From assembly GCA_019648995.1 (NCBI GenBank), contig BLXT01000029.1, positions 615,712 to 675,515 of the forward strand: a stretch of DNA of 59,804 nucleotides, written 5' to 3'. Numbering within the stretch: the first letter of the stretch is position 1; each line of letters opens with the position of its first letter. Made by a program: the position numbers and the translations under genes. Origin of the DNA: Plakobranchus ocellatus. Lineage: Eukaryota > Mollusca > Gastropoda > Plakobranchidae. Shown piece by piece: positions 1 to 13,000 of the stretch. The notes under the pieces were generated by a model that did not search any database, was not told where the DNA came from, and was given only the letters and a program-made list of their open reading frames with translations.

Positions 1-37
1 AGCATGCAGTGTAATTTACATCTTTTTTTCTCAATGA

Positions 38-108
<71 letters not shown>

Positions 109-127
109 CTCCCCCCTCTCTCTCTCT

Positions 128-178
<51 letters not shown>

Positions 179-604
179 TGTGTGTGTGTATATGTATATA
201 TATATAAAATTATATATACACTGTTTTTAAACCTGCAGCCAATACATAAAACAAAGTATGGCAACCTCTTATTTGGATACCTTCACTTCAACATGCGATG
301 GACAAGTGTAATTCATTGCAATTTTTATGGTCGTGTCACTGGACTGGTTTGTGTAAATTTTCCTGAAAGAATTTTGAAACAAGCCTGCGAGACTTGAAAC
401 CTCCGAATCTGAACAGGAAATTTATGTCAGATTGATCAATTAATCTCTTACACAACGCCCATGAATTAGGTTAATCCTTTCCTGTAGCTCTTTATATTTT
501 AAACGATGCTGCCTTGGCCAGTTAAGCATCCGCCTTCTTTGTTTATGAGAATGGATTAGATTTATTTCAATGTTAACCTTGAAGTTTGTTTTTCCTGTCT
601 GCAG
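1..604. repeat. Intron end with TC and TA microsatellites
   Basis: Upstream intron of exon 1. It holds a pure (TC)n run at about 41-102, a second CT-rich patch to 128, (TA)n at about 129-170 and a short CA/TG stretch to about 190. The rest, to the GCAG acceptor ending at 604, is unremarkable AT-rich sequence. The open frames over the microsatellite are low-complexity artefacts. Confidence 0.9.
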
Positions 605-721
605 CTGGATACCTTGCGCATCCAGTATGAACACCAGGTGTCATCCCTACAGAGGCAGCTGGAGGCGGAGAGACGCAACAACCAAGAGCAAGCACATCTC
701 AAACGGCAGGAATATGAAGAG
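605..721 (+). CDS. AKAP9: AKAP9-like exon 1 (first exon in window)
   Basis: Thirty-nine codons, phase 0 in and out, between a CTGCAG acceptor and GAG|GTCAGT. It starts LDTLRIQYEHQVSSLQRQL and is coiled coil. No start codon is needed because the phase-0 acceptor shows it continues an upstream exon. Confidence 0.8.
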
Positions 722-1014
722 GTCAGTATCATAGTAAAGCATATTCCTCTCTCTCTCTCTCAGTTGCTCTCTGTCTGTTTTTCTGTCCGCCTATCTCTGT
801 CTCTTGCTCTTTCTCTGTCTGTCTCTTTCTCTCTGTCACTTCCTGTTTTTCTGTCCGTCTATCTCTCTCTTGCTCTCTCTATCACTCTTTATCTGTTTCT
901 CTGTCTATCTCTCTCTTGCTCTGTCTGTCTGTCTGTCTGCCTGCCTGTCTGTCTGCTTCTCTGTGGCTCTCTGTCTGTTTTCTGTCCATCTATCTCTCTC
1001 TTGCTATCTGTCTC

Positions 1015-1058
<44 letters not shown>

Positions 1059-4000
1059 ATCATGAGCCTGATTTACCTTTTGAAACCATCTTCCTTCTTT
1101 TCCGTTCTATCCCCATCCCCTTCTCTGTCTTCTACCACTATCCCTAAACCTATTTTAGTTATGTTATAAGGAGTTATAAAGATTTCGTTTACCCTACAAA
1201 TTATCAAAGAAACCTAAAATGAACTTGTATGAGAGGCCTATCTGATATAAAAAGTTACCCATACTGGGTTAAAGAACTGTTTTTCCTTTTAATTCAGCTT
1301 ATTTCATTCATCAGTTGAAGACAAAACATAAGTAAATGAAATTGAAAACTTTCAGCTTGTTTCAAAAAAGAAGACAATAACATTTAGATCATAAAATGCA
1401 AGGAATTGGGTCAATGCCCTCATGTTTCCTCAGAATGAAACTATTATTCCTTTAACTTCGTGTCATTGTGGATCTTACTGTCTTCAATGAATCCAAAATA
1501 AAAAAAAAAAAAATTGCATGTATTCACCAAGACCTTGCCCAATGTGGTGCTAAGCCTTAAAGTGTCTGAAGAATTAAAAAAAAAAAAAGTATTAGCATTT
1601 GAATATAATTGAAATTATAAGTATAATGGGAGGCATTAAATGACTTGGCTACCCTTTCTTCTTAATGCCTTCGATTTATTATAAATTCTTCCATCTTTAC
1701 ATATCTGTTTTACTTTTTTTAAAATGATTACTCTGATGCAAACTTTGTAATTGTCACCTTATGTGTTGTTATGGCTGTGTCTACTCAGCTGGTGTCAGAG
1801 CTGCGATCAAAGCTGGGCCAGGAGCAGCAGGCCACACTGGATTCAGCACTCAAAAAACTTAGCCACCTACACACAGGGGAGATCAAGCAGCTTCAGGCTG
1901 AACATCAGGTCAGTGCATCATGATAGGTAAATTTACCATTGAGTTACTGTGTAATATTCTCTTTTTTTCCCCTCCTCTTCTATGCATCCTCCCAGTGTCT
2001 TTACACTGATTTCATCTTACTTTGCCCAGCACCCAATTTTTTTTTCCATGTTTGCACTTTATATCAATATGTAAAGATTGATCAATTATAGCATTGTGTA
2101 ATTTGCTTTTAGCATAAAACCTGCTCTTGATAACAAACTGATTTGATCAATAATAAATTAAAAACAAAACAAAACAAAAAAAAAACAACAACAAAAAAAT
2201 CAAAGGAGTTTGCAACAACATTTATATGTTTTGAAAGCAATCATTCTTTTATGGAGCGCTTTTTACCTTTACTGGCATTAAACTAAGCCTGTCTTCCATA
2301 CAGAATGACATCTGTTTGGAGCTGACAGCACTGAAGCTGTCCTTGGAGCAGGTCTATGCCACCAAAACTGACATGGAGACCCAGGAGAGCAAGCAGCGCT
2401 ATGAGCAAAAGTTGGAAGCTCTGAACAAGCAGCACAAAGAGGAAATCAACAGGCTCTCAGCTCAGGCAGACGACAGTAGCCATTCAGCATTATCACCAAC
2501 TGAACAATACAACAAACTGGTTGAGGTAAATACAGAATAGCAGTGTGAACATCTTATGAACAATAAAAGTGTAAGGTACCATGACTCGGGTATTTCTTCT
2601 ATTCTAAACAGGAATTTGAGACAGAAATCTTCCATGCTGTGGTCATTATCCAGGATAGCCCAGCCTCTTCTTCTCTCTCTTCACATAGCATTAAAACTAG
2701 AGAGGAAGAAATGATATTGAGTGGATTGGGAGAGAGAAATCATTGTTCAAAGTAATTTTCTCTGGATATTTTGTAAGAACATCCGCTTAAGCTCTCCAAA
2801 TTGACCTTCTCTCTTTACAGCGCATAAGTAAGGAACTGGAGCAACAGTTTCCACATGATGTACAGAAGTCAAATCACATGGGCATAAATGGAGGGGAGAA
2901 AGACTTGGATGAAGAAAATCATTTTCTTGAATCGCCACCATCTCAAGGTATTAAACTATTACATGATATAAATATTTGCACATGGGCTTATATTATGGAA
3001 AAAGTTTGAAATTATGCCTATAATTAAATAAAAAAAGAGAGTATCTTTCTTTTCCTGAATAAACTGTTGTTATTTTAAATTTTTAAGGGCTTAAAATTTA
3101 TTTTAAATAGCTGCACTGTTTTTTAAACCACAGTGATATCGCATCAAACTGTACAGTTGCCTCAAGGTTTCTTGTCTGTGTGATTTCTTTTTTTTCTCAA
3201 TAAAGCATCACTAAGCTTTGCCCAAGGATAGATAGCCATATGTATCAGCCAAGCCCATTAAAAAAAAAAAGAAAATTTTTTTTCTGTTTATCTCTTTCTA
3301 AAAAGAAGTCCACCAGCTTTTGCAAAGCCAGCTTAGAGAAATCTCAGCACTTCAAGCTAAGGTGCAAAGCATGTCTGATCAAAACCAGCATGTAGTGGGA
3401 GATGATGTGTCTGACATGGAGCAGCAACTGGCAGATCTTCACAAGCAGTATCAAGCTCAGGTTGAAGAGATACAGGCCACTCTCAGGGCAAGAGACGGTG
3501 AGTGTGAGAACAGATGAATCAGTTGATATAAAAAGTTTGTGTAGCCAAAGTGGATACAGAAGTTTAGGCAATCTAGAGTCTCTGTTGTCAGTCATTAGGC
3601 AAATTAGAAGAAAAAAAAACAAGTCAAATTCTTATTCCATAACAGTAATTCTTGTTGGTTCTGTATATTTATTTTATTGTTGTGCCTTGGCTTCTTTGAA
3701 AACAAAAATGAACGGTAGATTTGTAAGGTTCCCACACTTTTTTTGTTGAGCAGTGCTTCTAATTGTCTGCATTTCTGCGGATTTCCGCATTTTCAGTCTT
3801 CTGCAAAATTGTCTGGTTTAGAAAAAAAGATATTTCATTACTTCAGATTGAACAAAATATAAGTTAAATTGATGTTGAAGTGATTCTAAATGGCTTTATT
3901 TGTAGTCCTTTTATAAAAAAATTTTCGGGGGGAGCATACCCCCAGACCCATTGTCTGCCACCCGGAAAAAAATACTCAAGTTTTCTTCATTTCTCATTGG

Positions 4001-7000
4001 AAGCACTGGTGGAGGCATCATCTTTGAACCATACATACTGTAGTAATTATGACCAGTACTTATTTTACATCTGAGCTCTTTCATTTAGAAATGTTCCTAG
4101 TTTTGCCAATCCTGTAGACTTTGTATTTAATTGACTCATTGCACAGATTGTCAATACAAATCCAGCTCTTCTTTTTTCTTTTAGTTTCCATTCAGTATTT
4201 ATTTTTCTTAAGATGTGGGAGCAAGACTGCATTTTTAAAAACCATTTTGTAAAAAAAATTGTTTACAACTATCAGTGCTTTAGTTTGTTATACTCTCTTT
4301 TTTTGTTGCCTGTGTTCTTCTGATTACAATTCCTCTGTCTTAATTCAAAGTCCAGCTCCCCCATTCTTAGAGAAGTACAATCCACACAATTTTTTTTGTG
4401 AGGGTTCTAATTTTTGTATTTATTGTAATGTTAGTATTGATGTCATCTCTTGACATGGTTTATTTCTTCTCCTATGTTCTGTGTTATATTTTACATCTGA
4501 TATCACAATACTGTACGAAAATATTTTCATGGACATGTAAGGGCAAAAGAAAGCAGGAAAACACTCTCTTCTAATGCAAAATGCTTTACACTTCAATTGC
4601 TTTTTTCCAATTATTGATTTGTAAGTTCATTGATTCTGTGATGCTTCTTTGATTAATACATCTCAGTTATGCCCTTTTTTTCTCAGAGGAGCAACAGAAA
4701 GAAATGACAGAGCACAGACAGCAGCTAGAAAGGCAGCAGGATGAGATAAAATCTTACTATGACAAGAAAGTTGAAGACATGGAGACTTCTTTTGGGATCG
4801 AGATATCAAACTTGAAGGAAAAATATGAGGCTCAAATCTCTGGGCTCATCCACTCCAAACTTGCTGCAACAACAGGCAGTGACATGTCAGCTGAAACAGG
4901 TCAGGAGGCAGATGGAGGCTTGCCTTCTTCTCTTAATACACCCCAGCAAAGGGAGTACATTCACAAGACCATGGCTCTGACAGCCATTTCAGATACAGAC
5001 AGCGATTTAAGTATGGACAACTCTCGCACAGCTTTACCAGAGGATTATACAGCCCGACTAAAAATTCTTGAGGCAGAGCTGTTAGAGAGAGATTCTCAGC
5101 TTAATGAACTCAGGGCAAGGCTAAAGACTCAAGAGAACTCTACATTCTCAGAATCTGACCAAGAGGTAAATGACCTGAGGCAGAAAGTGGCAGAGTTGCA
5201 GCAGGATGCTTCTATCGCCTTATCCCGGTGCTCTGAGTTGCAGACTGCCATTGACCAGAAGGATTCTGAACTAAAGCAGCTGCAAGGAGTGAATAAAGAT
5301 CTTAACATTATTGTTGAGGAAAGCAATTTAAAGATTCAAAAACTGGAGGCAGAGAAGGCGGAGAGTGAAAAGCTTTATAAAGACCTTCTTGAGCGAGAGT
5401 CGCCAAGGTCCAAAAGCTCACAGGGGAGAGATGTACCTAGTGGCAGCAGTGTGGATGACTCTTTCGCTTCAGCTCGTGACTCCATTCATAACACCCCAAG
5501 AAGTTATGTCAGCGATGCACTTGACTTTACATCCCCAAGATCAGATGTTGGTGAGGATGAGAACAAACACCACCACAACAGCAGCAACACCCAAGAACTC
5601 AGTGACTCTATTCCATTTGCCAATGATTCATCAGATTATCCAAGCAGTAATGGCAACAACAACAATAACAATAACAACTCCAGTTCAGCAGCCTTAGAGA
5701 TGGCTGTTGAAGATCTCAAGAGGAAGGTTGAAGAGCTAGACAATCAGCTTGCAGCAGCAAAAGAGCGAGAGGAGAGACTCAGGTCACAAATTGAGGTGTC
5801 GGAGCACAACCATGAGGAAGCTATTGAGGTGAGCTTGCACAGTATTTCCTCATATTTAAACCTTTAACATAATTTTAATTTTGCTATTAATATGACTGTG
5901 CATTAAAGAGATGAAGGACGACACTGAAATTTCTGATGTTTTTGAGCTGTGAGCATTAAAAGAATTCATCAGCGGTTTTAAAAATCTGCTAAAGAAAAGC
6001 TTATTTATTGAATTTGGAAAGGGGAGGGATGTGCGGAAAGAAGAAAAAAGAATTAGAGAATTAGCGGTTGGATCGATAGACAATTTTGATCTTCATGCAA
6101 GACAAAAGAATATGTGTATTTCTTTGTTCTCTGATGAGTTGCTGAAACAGTTCATTACTCAACACATTTTTGATAGATACTTTGAGGCCTTTAGTTGATT
6201 TAGTGAATTTTTTTTTCTTCTGATATCAGACTATTGATAGTGTGAAATGTTTGAAACACCTATTGCTCTTTTTTTTTTTTTTTTAACCTGTTTTTTTCTT
6301 AAAGATGCTGAAACAAGAGCTTCAAAGTGAAATGTTTTAAACAATTATTACTCTTTTTTTTTTTTGCTGTTTTTTCTTCAAGATGCTTAAACAAGAGCTT
6401 CAGCATGAGAGGCAGGTAGAGGTGGAAACGCTCCAATCTGAGTTCCGTGTTCAGCTTGAGGTGGAGCTGAAAAGACAGGCAGCCCAGCTTTGTCTTGAGG
6501 GTGAATCGGTACCAGAAGATGGGATGAACTCTTCAGACCACAATTTTCAGACGGCTGCAGACTATTCAGACTACCAGAGTGCTAACAATAATGCCACTCC
6601 ACTTGAGGAACCTATGGTTGAGCATGTGTGTCAGTCCGTAGTAGAGATTAAACCTACAATGCAGAAAGATCACAGTTTGGATAATGTAGACTTCCTTATG
6701 CAAACCTCAGAATTTGAACTACAGCAAACAGCACCGGGGGCTCAAAACCTTCCTTTAAAGTCAGCAGAGGGTGAAAAGGGTGGGAATGAAGTTGGTAATT
6801 TAAGTGATGATTCCAAAGCCTCAACATCAGGTAGTGGAATGCCCAGTCCTGTTCAGAGCTCCACTCCCATGGCTAAACGTGCACGTGCAGAACCTCTTAC
6901 TGACATTGAAAAGGAAATGGAAGCCTTAAGACAAGAATATGAGGCAAAATTTGCTCAACTGAAGGCTGAAAGGGATGAGGCAGAAGAAAGATATGACAGG

Positions 7001-10000
7001 CTTATGCAAGGTAAGTGTAAAATAAGTTATGTCTTCCCTGCAGATCATCTCAATAGCTCCCAAGAGCAGTAAAAAGAAAAAAAATAATTGTTAGAAGTAA
7101 AGTATAAAGACAATTTTGTCATGCACAAGCTTAATATTTGAATGATTGAAAATGCTCTAAACAAATTGTGTTTGTGTGTTTGAATATAAAACATGATATG
7201 CACAAGTAATAACTAAGCTTGGAGTTGGAGCCTTCATATAAGGAAAAAACAACAACTTTGTTTGATTAATGTCATCAGACTTATTTTATTGGACATTGCA
7301 AAACAGCTGCAGGCAGGCTCCTGTGCTACCTTTCACCAAAAATTACTAATAACTATAGATAATCAATGTACCTCTAGCCTATTCTTTAGTTATTTGGGCA
7401 AATGCTCTATGTATCTGTCTGTCAGATAAGTATGATATTTAAATTCTAAAATATGAGCTTTCCGGAAATCCGTGCTGTCTTTATTTCTTAGGTTGGCAAT
7501 GCTTTTCCATATAAAGGGTAGAGGAATGGCCAGCTTCCCTTAGACATAACTACAAATCTAAAAAAAAAAAGAAAACCAAGTCAAAATTGGTAGAAAAGGA
7601 GTATGGAGGGAAGGCCAAATAGATTTTGATGTACTGTTCTTCACAAATATGTATACTACTGTTCCACTTAAAAACCCAAGGAACTCACAAGCATGGCAAC
7701 TCATTTTTAATGAGTTTTTCTCCTTCTCAGTTGTGTAGAGTAAGCCCCATTACCTCAAGAGTATGAGTGAATCAAACCTTCCCTTTAGAATCCCTCTTAA
7801 ATAAAATGTTACTCTGTGGTACCTAAAATATTCATGTGTGGAATAACAAATGGTTTTACCTAAGGTGTGCAAAGCGGAGAGCATCCAGAATTACACCAGT
7901 TAATGAAAGACAAGTACGATGAGGAACTGGAACTTACCAAATCTCTCATTCAGCAAGATTTTGATGCTCAGCTTAAAGAAGAAAAGGTACTTTTGTGTTA
8001 AATGACTTAATTACACTTAGTTTTTTGAGATTCAACAGCTTGTAATTATTGAACTGTTGAATGTGCGCAGATTATGATAAATTTATTTTTCTTGCATACT
8101 GAAGCAGCTATTTCTTTAAAAAATAAGAAAAAGATTTGGAAAAGAAGTGTCTCAGAAGAATTGACAAGAGGATGTCCTTGATTGTTTTTTGAATGTAAGA
8201 ATTTTTTTCATGTAACAGAGATAGTTAATTTAAACACTAAAAGAAATATTTTGAAAAGAAAAGATTCCATAGAATCGCTAGGAGCATGCACTTGACTTTT
8301 TATCTGAGGGATTTTTTTCCCCTTGAAACAGTTAATTTAAAAACTAAAAGCAGTAGTTTGAAAAGGATAGACTCAGTGGAATTGATATAAGCATGCTTTT
8401 GTTGTTTCTAAGAAAAAAAGAGCGCTAAACCTTTTTGGATATTTTCCTCCCATACATCGCCACAACCTTGCATGAAACCATTTTACATTTTCCATCTCCT
8501 CAGAAAAAGTTTGTTGAAAAACACAGAAAACTTATGACAGACTTTATGGATGACAGAGAAAAAGAAGAAGAAGAGACCAGTAAGAAGCATGCAGAGGAGA
8601 TGGAGCGGTTAAGAGAAAGTCTGGCAAAAGAATTTGAGGAAAAACTTAATGCATACGAGGTTTGTCAAGTTCAGCATTCTAAAAAGCATGGGCTTGGTTT
8701 TGCTTTTCATAATCTGAAGAAATTTTCCCTAACACCTAAACCTGTTTGTACCTACCCTTTTGTTATGCATGAAAGCTATCAATTCAGGTGGCAACATTAT
8801 ATATTAAGGAAGTTAAGTATTAAAAAAAAAGTCATTCATATGCTTTCTTATTCACTTGGATATTAAAGTATTATATCTGTGTTCACAAGGAATGATATCA
8901 GCTTTGATCCTATAGAAAGGATATAGGATCCATACAAATAAAACTTGTGTGCAATTTTCGTTTTTGTGTTGATGGTGTCACGAGAAAATCTAGAATTTGG
9001 CTGAACAAATTTTTGCCCCCCTTTTCTTAACCTTCATGCATTTGCTCAAAGAAATAATGCCTTATTTCTGCAGAACAAAATTTGTAAAGTCTATTTCAAA
9101 GAATACCCTATAATCATTCTTTAAATTTTTGCCAAATTATTTTTTAAAAAATCTGATTGCTTAGCCTAATATCCTATAAATGATAATTACCAGGAAAAGT
9201 TCCAGATCTTTTGTTCCCTTATAATCCTTTCTCTCCACCTCTAACAACAAAGTGAAGCATATGCTGTTTGTTGTAGTTTCTTTTGTGCTGATTTTTTTTT
9301 TTTTGTTCCTGCTAGAAAAGAAAAGAAAAGAGGAACATTTGTTTCATTTTTTTTTTCACAATGTAGAGGTGTTTTTAACTTAATAAGGAGAGTTTTTTTC
9401 TTCTAATTTTTAATTGACAAAAAGACCTAACTCCTGATTTGGCAAAATTTTTCATCCCAGTTCTACTATTCAACTTGGAAAAAAAAAACCTTTTTCTTCT
9501 TGCTCCCATTGCATCTATTACATGTATCCATCATTCTGCTTGCTATGCTTCACTACTATGATGCTAAAACATTAGTTTAATGCTAACATGCTAATCTTTA
9601 CAACAGCAAGAGAATGTACGGCTCAGCCGTGATTTGGACCTCTTAAGGGATGTGTCTCAAGAGGAAAAAGAGGAGGAAACCCCTGACAATGACAGCACCC
9701 TCCCTGAGATAGATGAAATAACCCTGAATTTCCAGGTCTGCTGGTCACCTGCAGAACTTATTGAAGTTGTTTCTTTTGCAAAAAACATTTTTGAATTTCA
9801 GCACTTTCTTTAACACTGGCACAGTTTTGCTTTCTTGTTTCTTTTAAAACCTTAGCCTTGCCTTTTTATTTATAAAAGTGGCACCACGCATGTTTTGCAT
9901 GATTGTAAAGTTGAATGCCAGTGTGTTAAAAAAGCTTTCCTCCATTTAAATTTTACATAAATTTTTAAACTTTTTAATAGTAATATTCTAACATTAATGA

Positions 10001-13000
10001 AAGTCATGACTTTGTTTCAAGCTTAAATCAAAATCTTTTTCATTATTAGTATATTAAATGTTCCTTGAAGAAAATATAGTTCACCTAAATTTTGTGCAAA
10101 ATATATTTACTTTTTCAGCTTTATTAGTTCTACCTTTTTTTTATAATTCAACATTCCAAATGTTACCATTGCTTTTCTAAGCACCCACTTGCAGTGTAAT
10201 CACCGTTATCATTGCCAAGTTGAAAGTGATCCTACATTTTGACGGCAACACAATCAAGTTCTTGTTTGATCATTTGGAAAAAAAAAACAAAACACATGAC
10301 ATGAATAAAATAAAGGCACGTGAGGCTTAGCTTGCACAGCACTTAATATCTCTCATTTAAAAAATAATAGAGAACAAACAAAAACAAAAGAACAAACACC
10401 ATGTTTGAAATATTGTTTTGGCCATTGCGCGGAAAATGTTTATTGGATGGTATATTTCAGGCTGTAGATTCTCAGCATATTTAAATAGATTGGATCTTGC
10501 NNNNNNNNNNNNNNNNNNNNNNNNNNNNNNNNNNNNNNNNNNNNNNNNNNNNNNNNNNNNNNNNNNNNNNNNNNNNNNNNNNNNNNNNNNNNNNNNNNNN
10601 NNNNNNNNNNNNNNNNNNNNNNNNNNNNNNNNNNNNNNNNNNNNNNNNNNNNNNNNNNNNNNNNNNNNNNNNNNNNNNNNNNNNNNNNNNNNNNNNNNNN
10701 NNNNNNNNNNNNNNNNNNNNNNNNNNNNNNNNNNNNNNNNNNNNNNNNNNNNNNNNNNNNNNNNNNNNNNNNNNNNNNNCTCGGGGAACAGAAAGTTTTT
10801 TTAAGCATTTAATGCAATCATAATACACCATCAGTCACCACTCTTTGAAATGTAACGATTGAAATGTGCAATAGAATTTGGTGAAAATGTTGCCTTCAGT
10901 GACCTGTATGTGCCACTACACTCTGTCTTCTCTGTGTCCAAAAGATTGATGAGAGAAGGCTTTAAAAATTAAAAAAGAAATAAAAAAAGTGATTTTATTC
11001 GTCTGAATAAAGTTCTTAGATATCTTTTCAGACATGCCTAAAGATATAGTCATTTTGCAAAAAGAATTCAGCCATCTAAGTGAGAAAAAATTGTCTTTTA
11101 AATTAACCTTACATTAATTTGTCACTTATTGAAATTGTTAAGGTATACTCTAACTGCCACTTACTTAGATTAGCCAAGGCAATTCTGACCAAAAAAAAAA
11201 AAAAAGGGAAAATATTCCCTAGAACAAATTTAAGAGTCAAAATTAGTCCTAACCATACAATCAAAGATAATGTGTAAGAGGAAGAAATTTTGTATGACAT
11301 ATTGTTCATCCCATTTCATTTGAATTGCCTTTTCCAACAGCAACAACTCGATGACGAGCAAGAGACAGCCTCACCCTCATCAGAGTCTGGCAGCAGAGAA
11401 ACTTCCACTCCAGTGAAGCGACCAGATTCAGTTGAAGCTGGTGTTCAGTATGAATATGAGGAGAGTGATGAGGAGACTGAGGCAGAGCGTGCACCAACAA
11501 GACAGCTCAGGTCTTTTGCAGATGTGGTAAAAAGTCCATCCCCAGCAACTGTTCATGACATGGAATTCACTATTCAACAGGTAGATATCAGTGTAAAGTA
11601 TGTACCTAGCATCAAAGATAAAAATAAAAAATAAAAAAAACAAAAAAATTGGTGCAACAAGCCTTTTCTCTGTTAGTAATAGGAAAAAAACTAGCATGTT
11701 TGTTTTTCAAATATCGAGTGGAGCAAAAAAAAAAAAAAAACAAACAAAAAAAAAAGAACGTGCCTGACATTAGGAGCGCACAACTCAGCAACAAATATTG
11801 CAGATCCATGCAGCTCTCTCCAGTTATTGTCCTAGTAAACTTAAGTGTGAAATTCCACCAAAGTCCGTCCAGTGGCTGTGAAGCTAGCATATAACAAAAC
11901 CAGCATCATTTTAGCACCTAAAAATGCTAGTATCATAACGTCAAGATTTGAAGTAAAAAGATGAGCCAGTATCTAAATGATAGCAATCTGAACTAATGTT
12001 TTTAGTGTATTAACATTACATGGCAGTACATCCACAAAAAAAGAAAATCGGAGGATAAAAACCATTCAAGTGTCACAAACTAATGACTTGCATCACATCT
12101 TTTTCACTGATAAGAAAGGCTTTACTTTAGAAATTGTATGCAATAATCAAAATGATTTTGTGTATTGCTTTGATAAAAATAAAATTCTGCCTAACAGACT
12201 ATACCATCAAACATCATGATTTTCACACATGGTTATAGTTTCTTCCAGGGTGTCTAGGAATGGACAAACAGATATTGACTCTCTTGACAAAAGTAAATTC
12301 CGAAGTTTATGTCAATCTGCTGGAAGAAAAACTCTTGCCAGACTTCAAATGACTTCATCCTGAAAAAAACTACATTTTTCTAGTTTCTTCACACTCAGTT
12401 TTGGATTCATCATCTGAAAAAGCATACTGACATACAAAGATTTATTCCAAATTGAATAAATCTTGTTAAGAACTGTATGGGCATACAAAGTGTCAACATC
12501 AAGTTATCCGCCCATGAAGTTGTGTGCGTTTATTCTGCCCCACCCACTATAAGTGAAGTTCAGAATAAAACTAGGCAGATTCAAAGAAGTGAAGGGAGAA
12601 AATGTTACTTTAGACATTCTAAAGGTAATTAGATATGTGTAGCAGTCGCACAAAATGAGCTGTGGTTTTGCTTGCTTCAATTTGAATGAAAACAATGATC
12701 TAGAGGGTTGAAAACTGCTCACTTTAATACTTTTATTTCATCTCACTAATATCGATCCACAACCTGACTCTTTTTGTGAGACTGCTACACATATGTTCCT
12801 TCACCTTTGACTGATCAAGTTTATACATCTTTCCTTTGTAACTTACAGCTCACAGCTCAGGTAGAGAGGCTTACACTGCAGTTAGCTCAAAAGCAGCAAG
12901 AAGTAGCAGGAGCCACAACCCCAACTAGATCCCCGCAGCATTCTCCTGAGAATGATACCTTGAAAGATGAGGACTCTGCTCTTGTGGCGATGTTGCAGTC

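Noticed and set aside
4-207. Open frame of Ser-Leu and Tyr-Ile repeats
   Set aside because: It is the translation of TC and TA microsatellites, with no coding character.
614-1147. Long frame continuing exon 1 past its donor
   Set aside because: After 721 it runs into the CT-rich repeat; the consensus donor GAG|GTCAGT and phase match to exon 2 show the exon ends at 721.
3900-4075. Frame containing a G-rich/C-rich hairpin-like stretch
   Set aside because: Unusual composition but no recognisable element; not enough to name a repeat.
10418-10831. Open frames across the N gap
   Set aside because: Unknown bases only; no evidence of coding.
11612-11890. Overlapping Phe- and Lys-rich frames on both strands
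   Set aside because: Driven by A/T homopolymers; no splice sites or homology.
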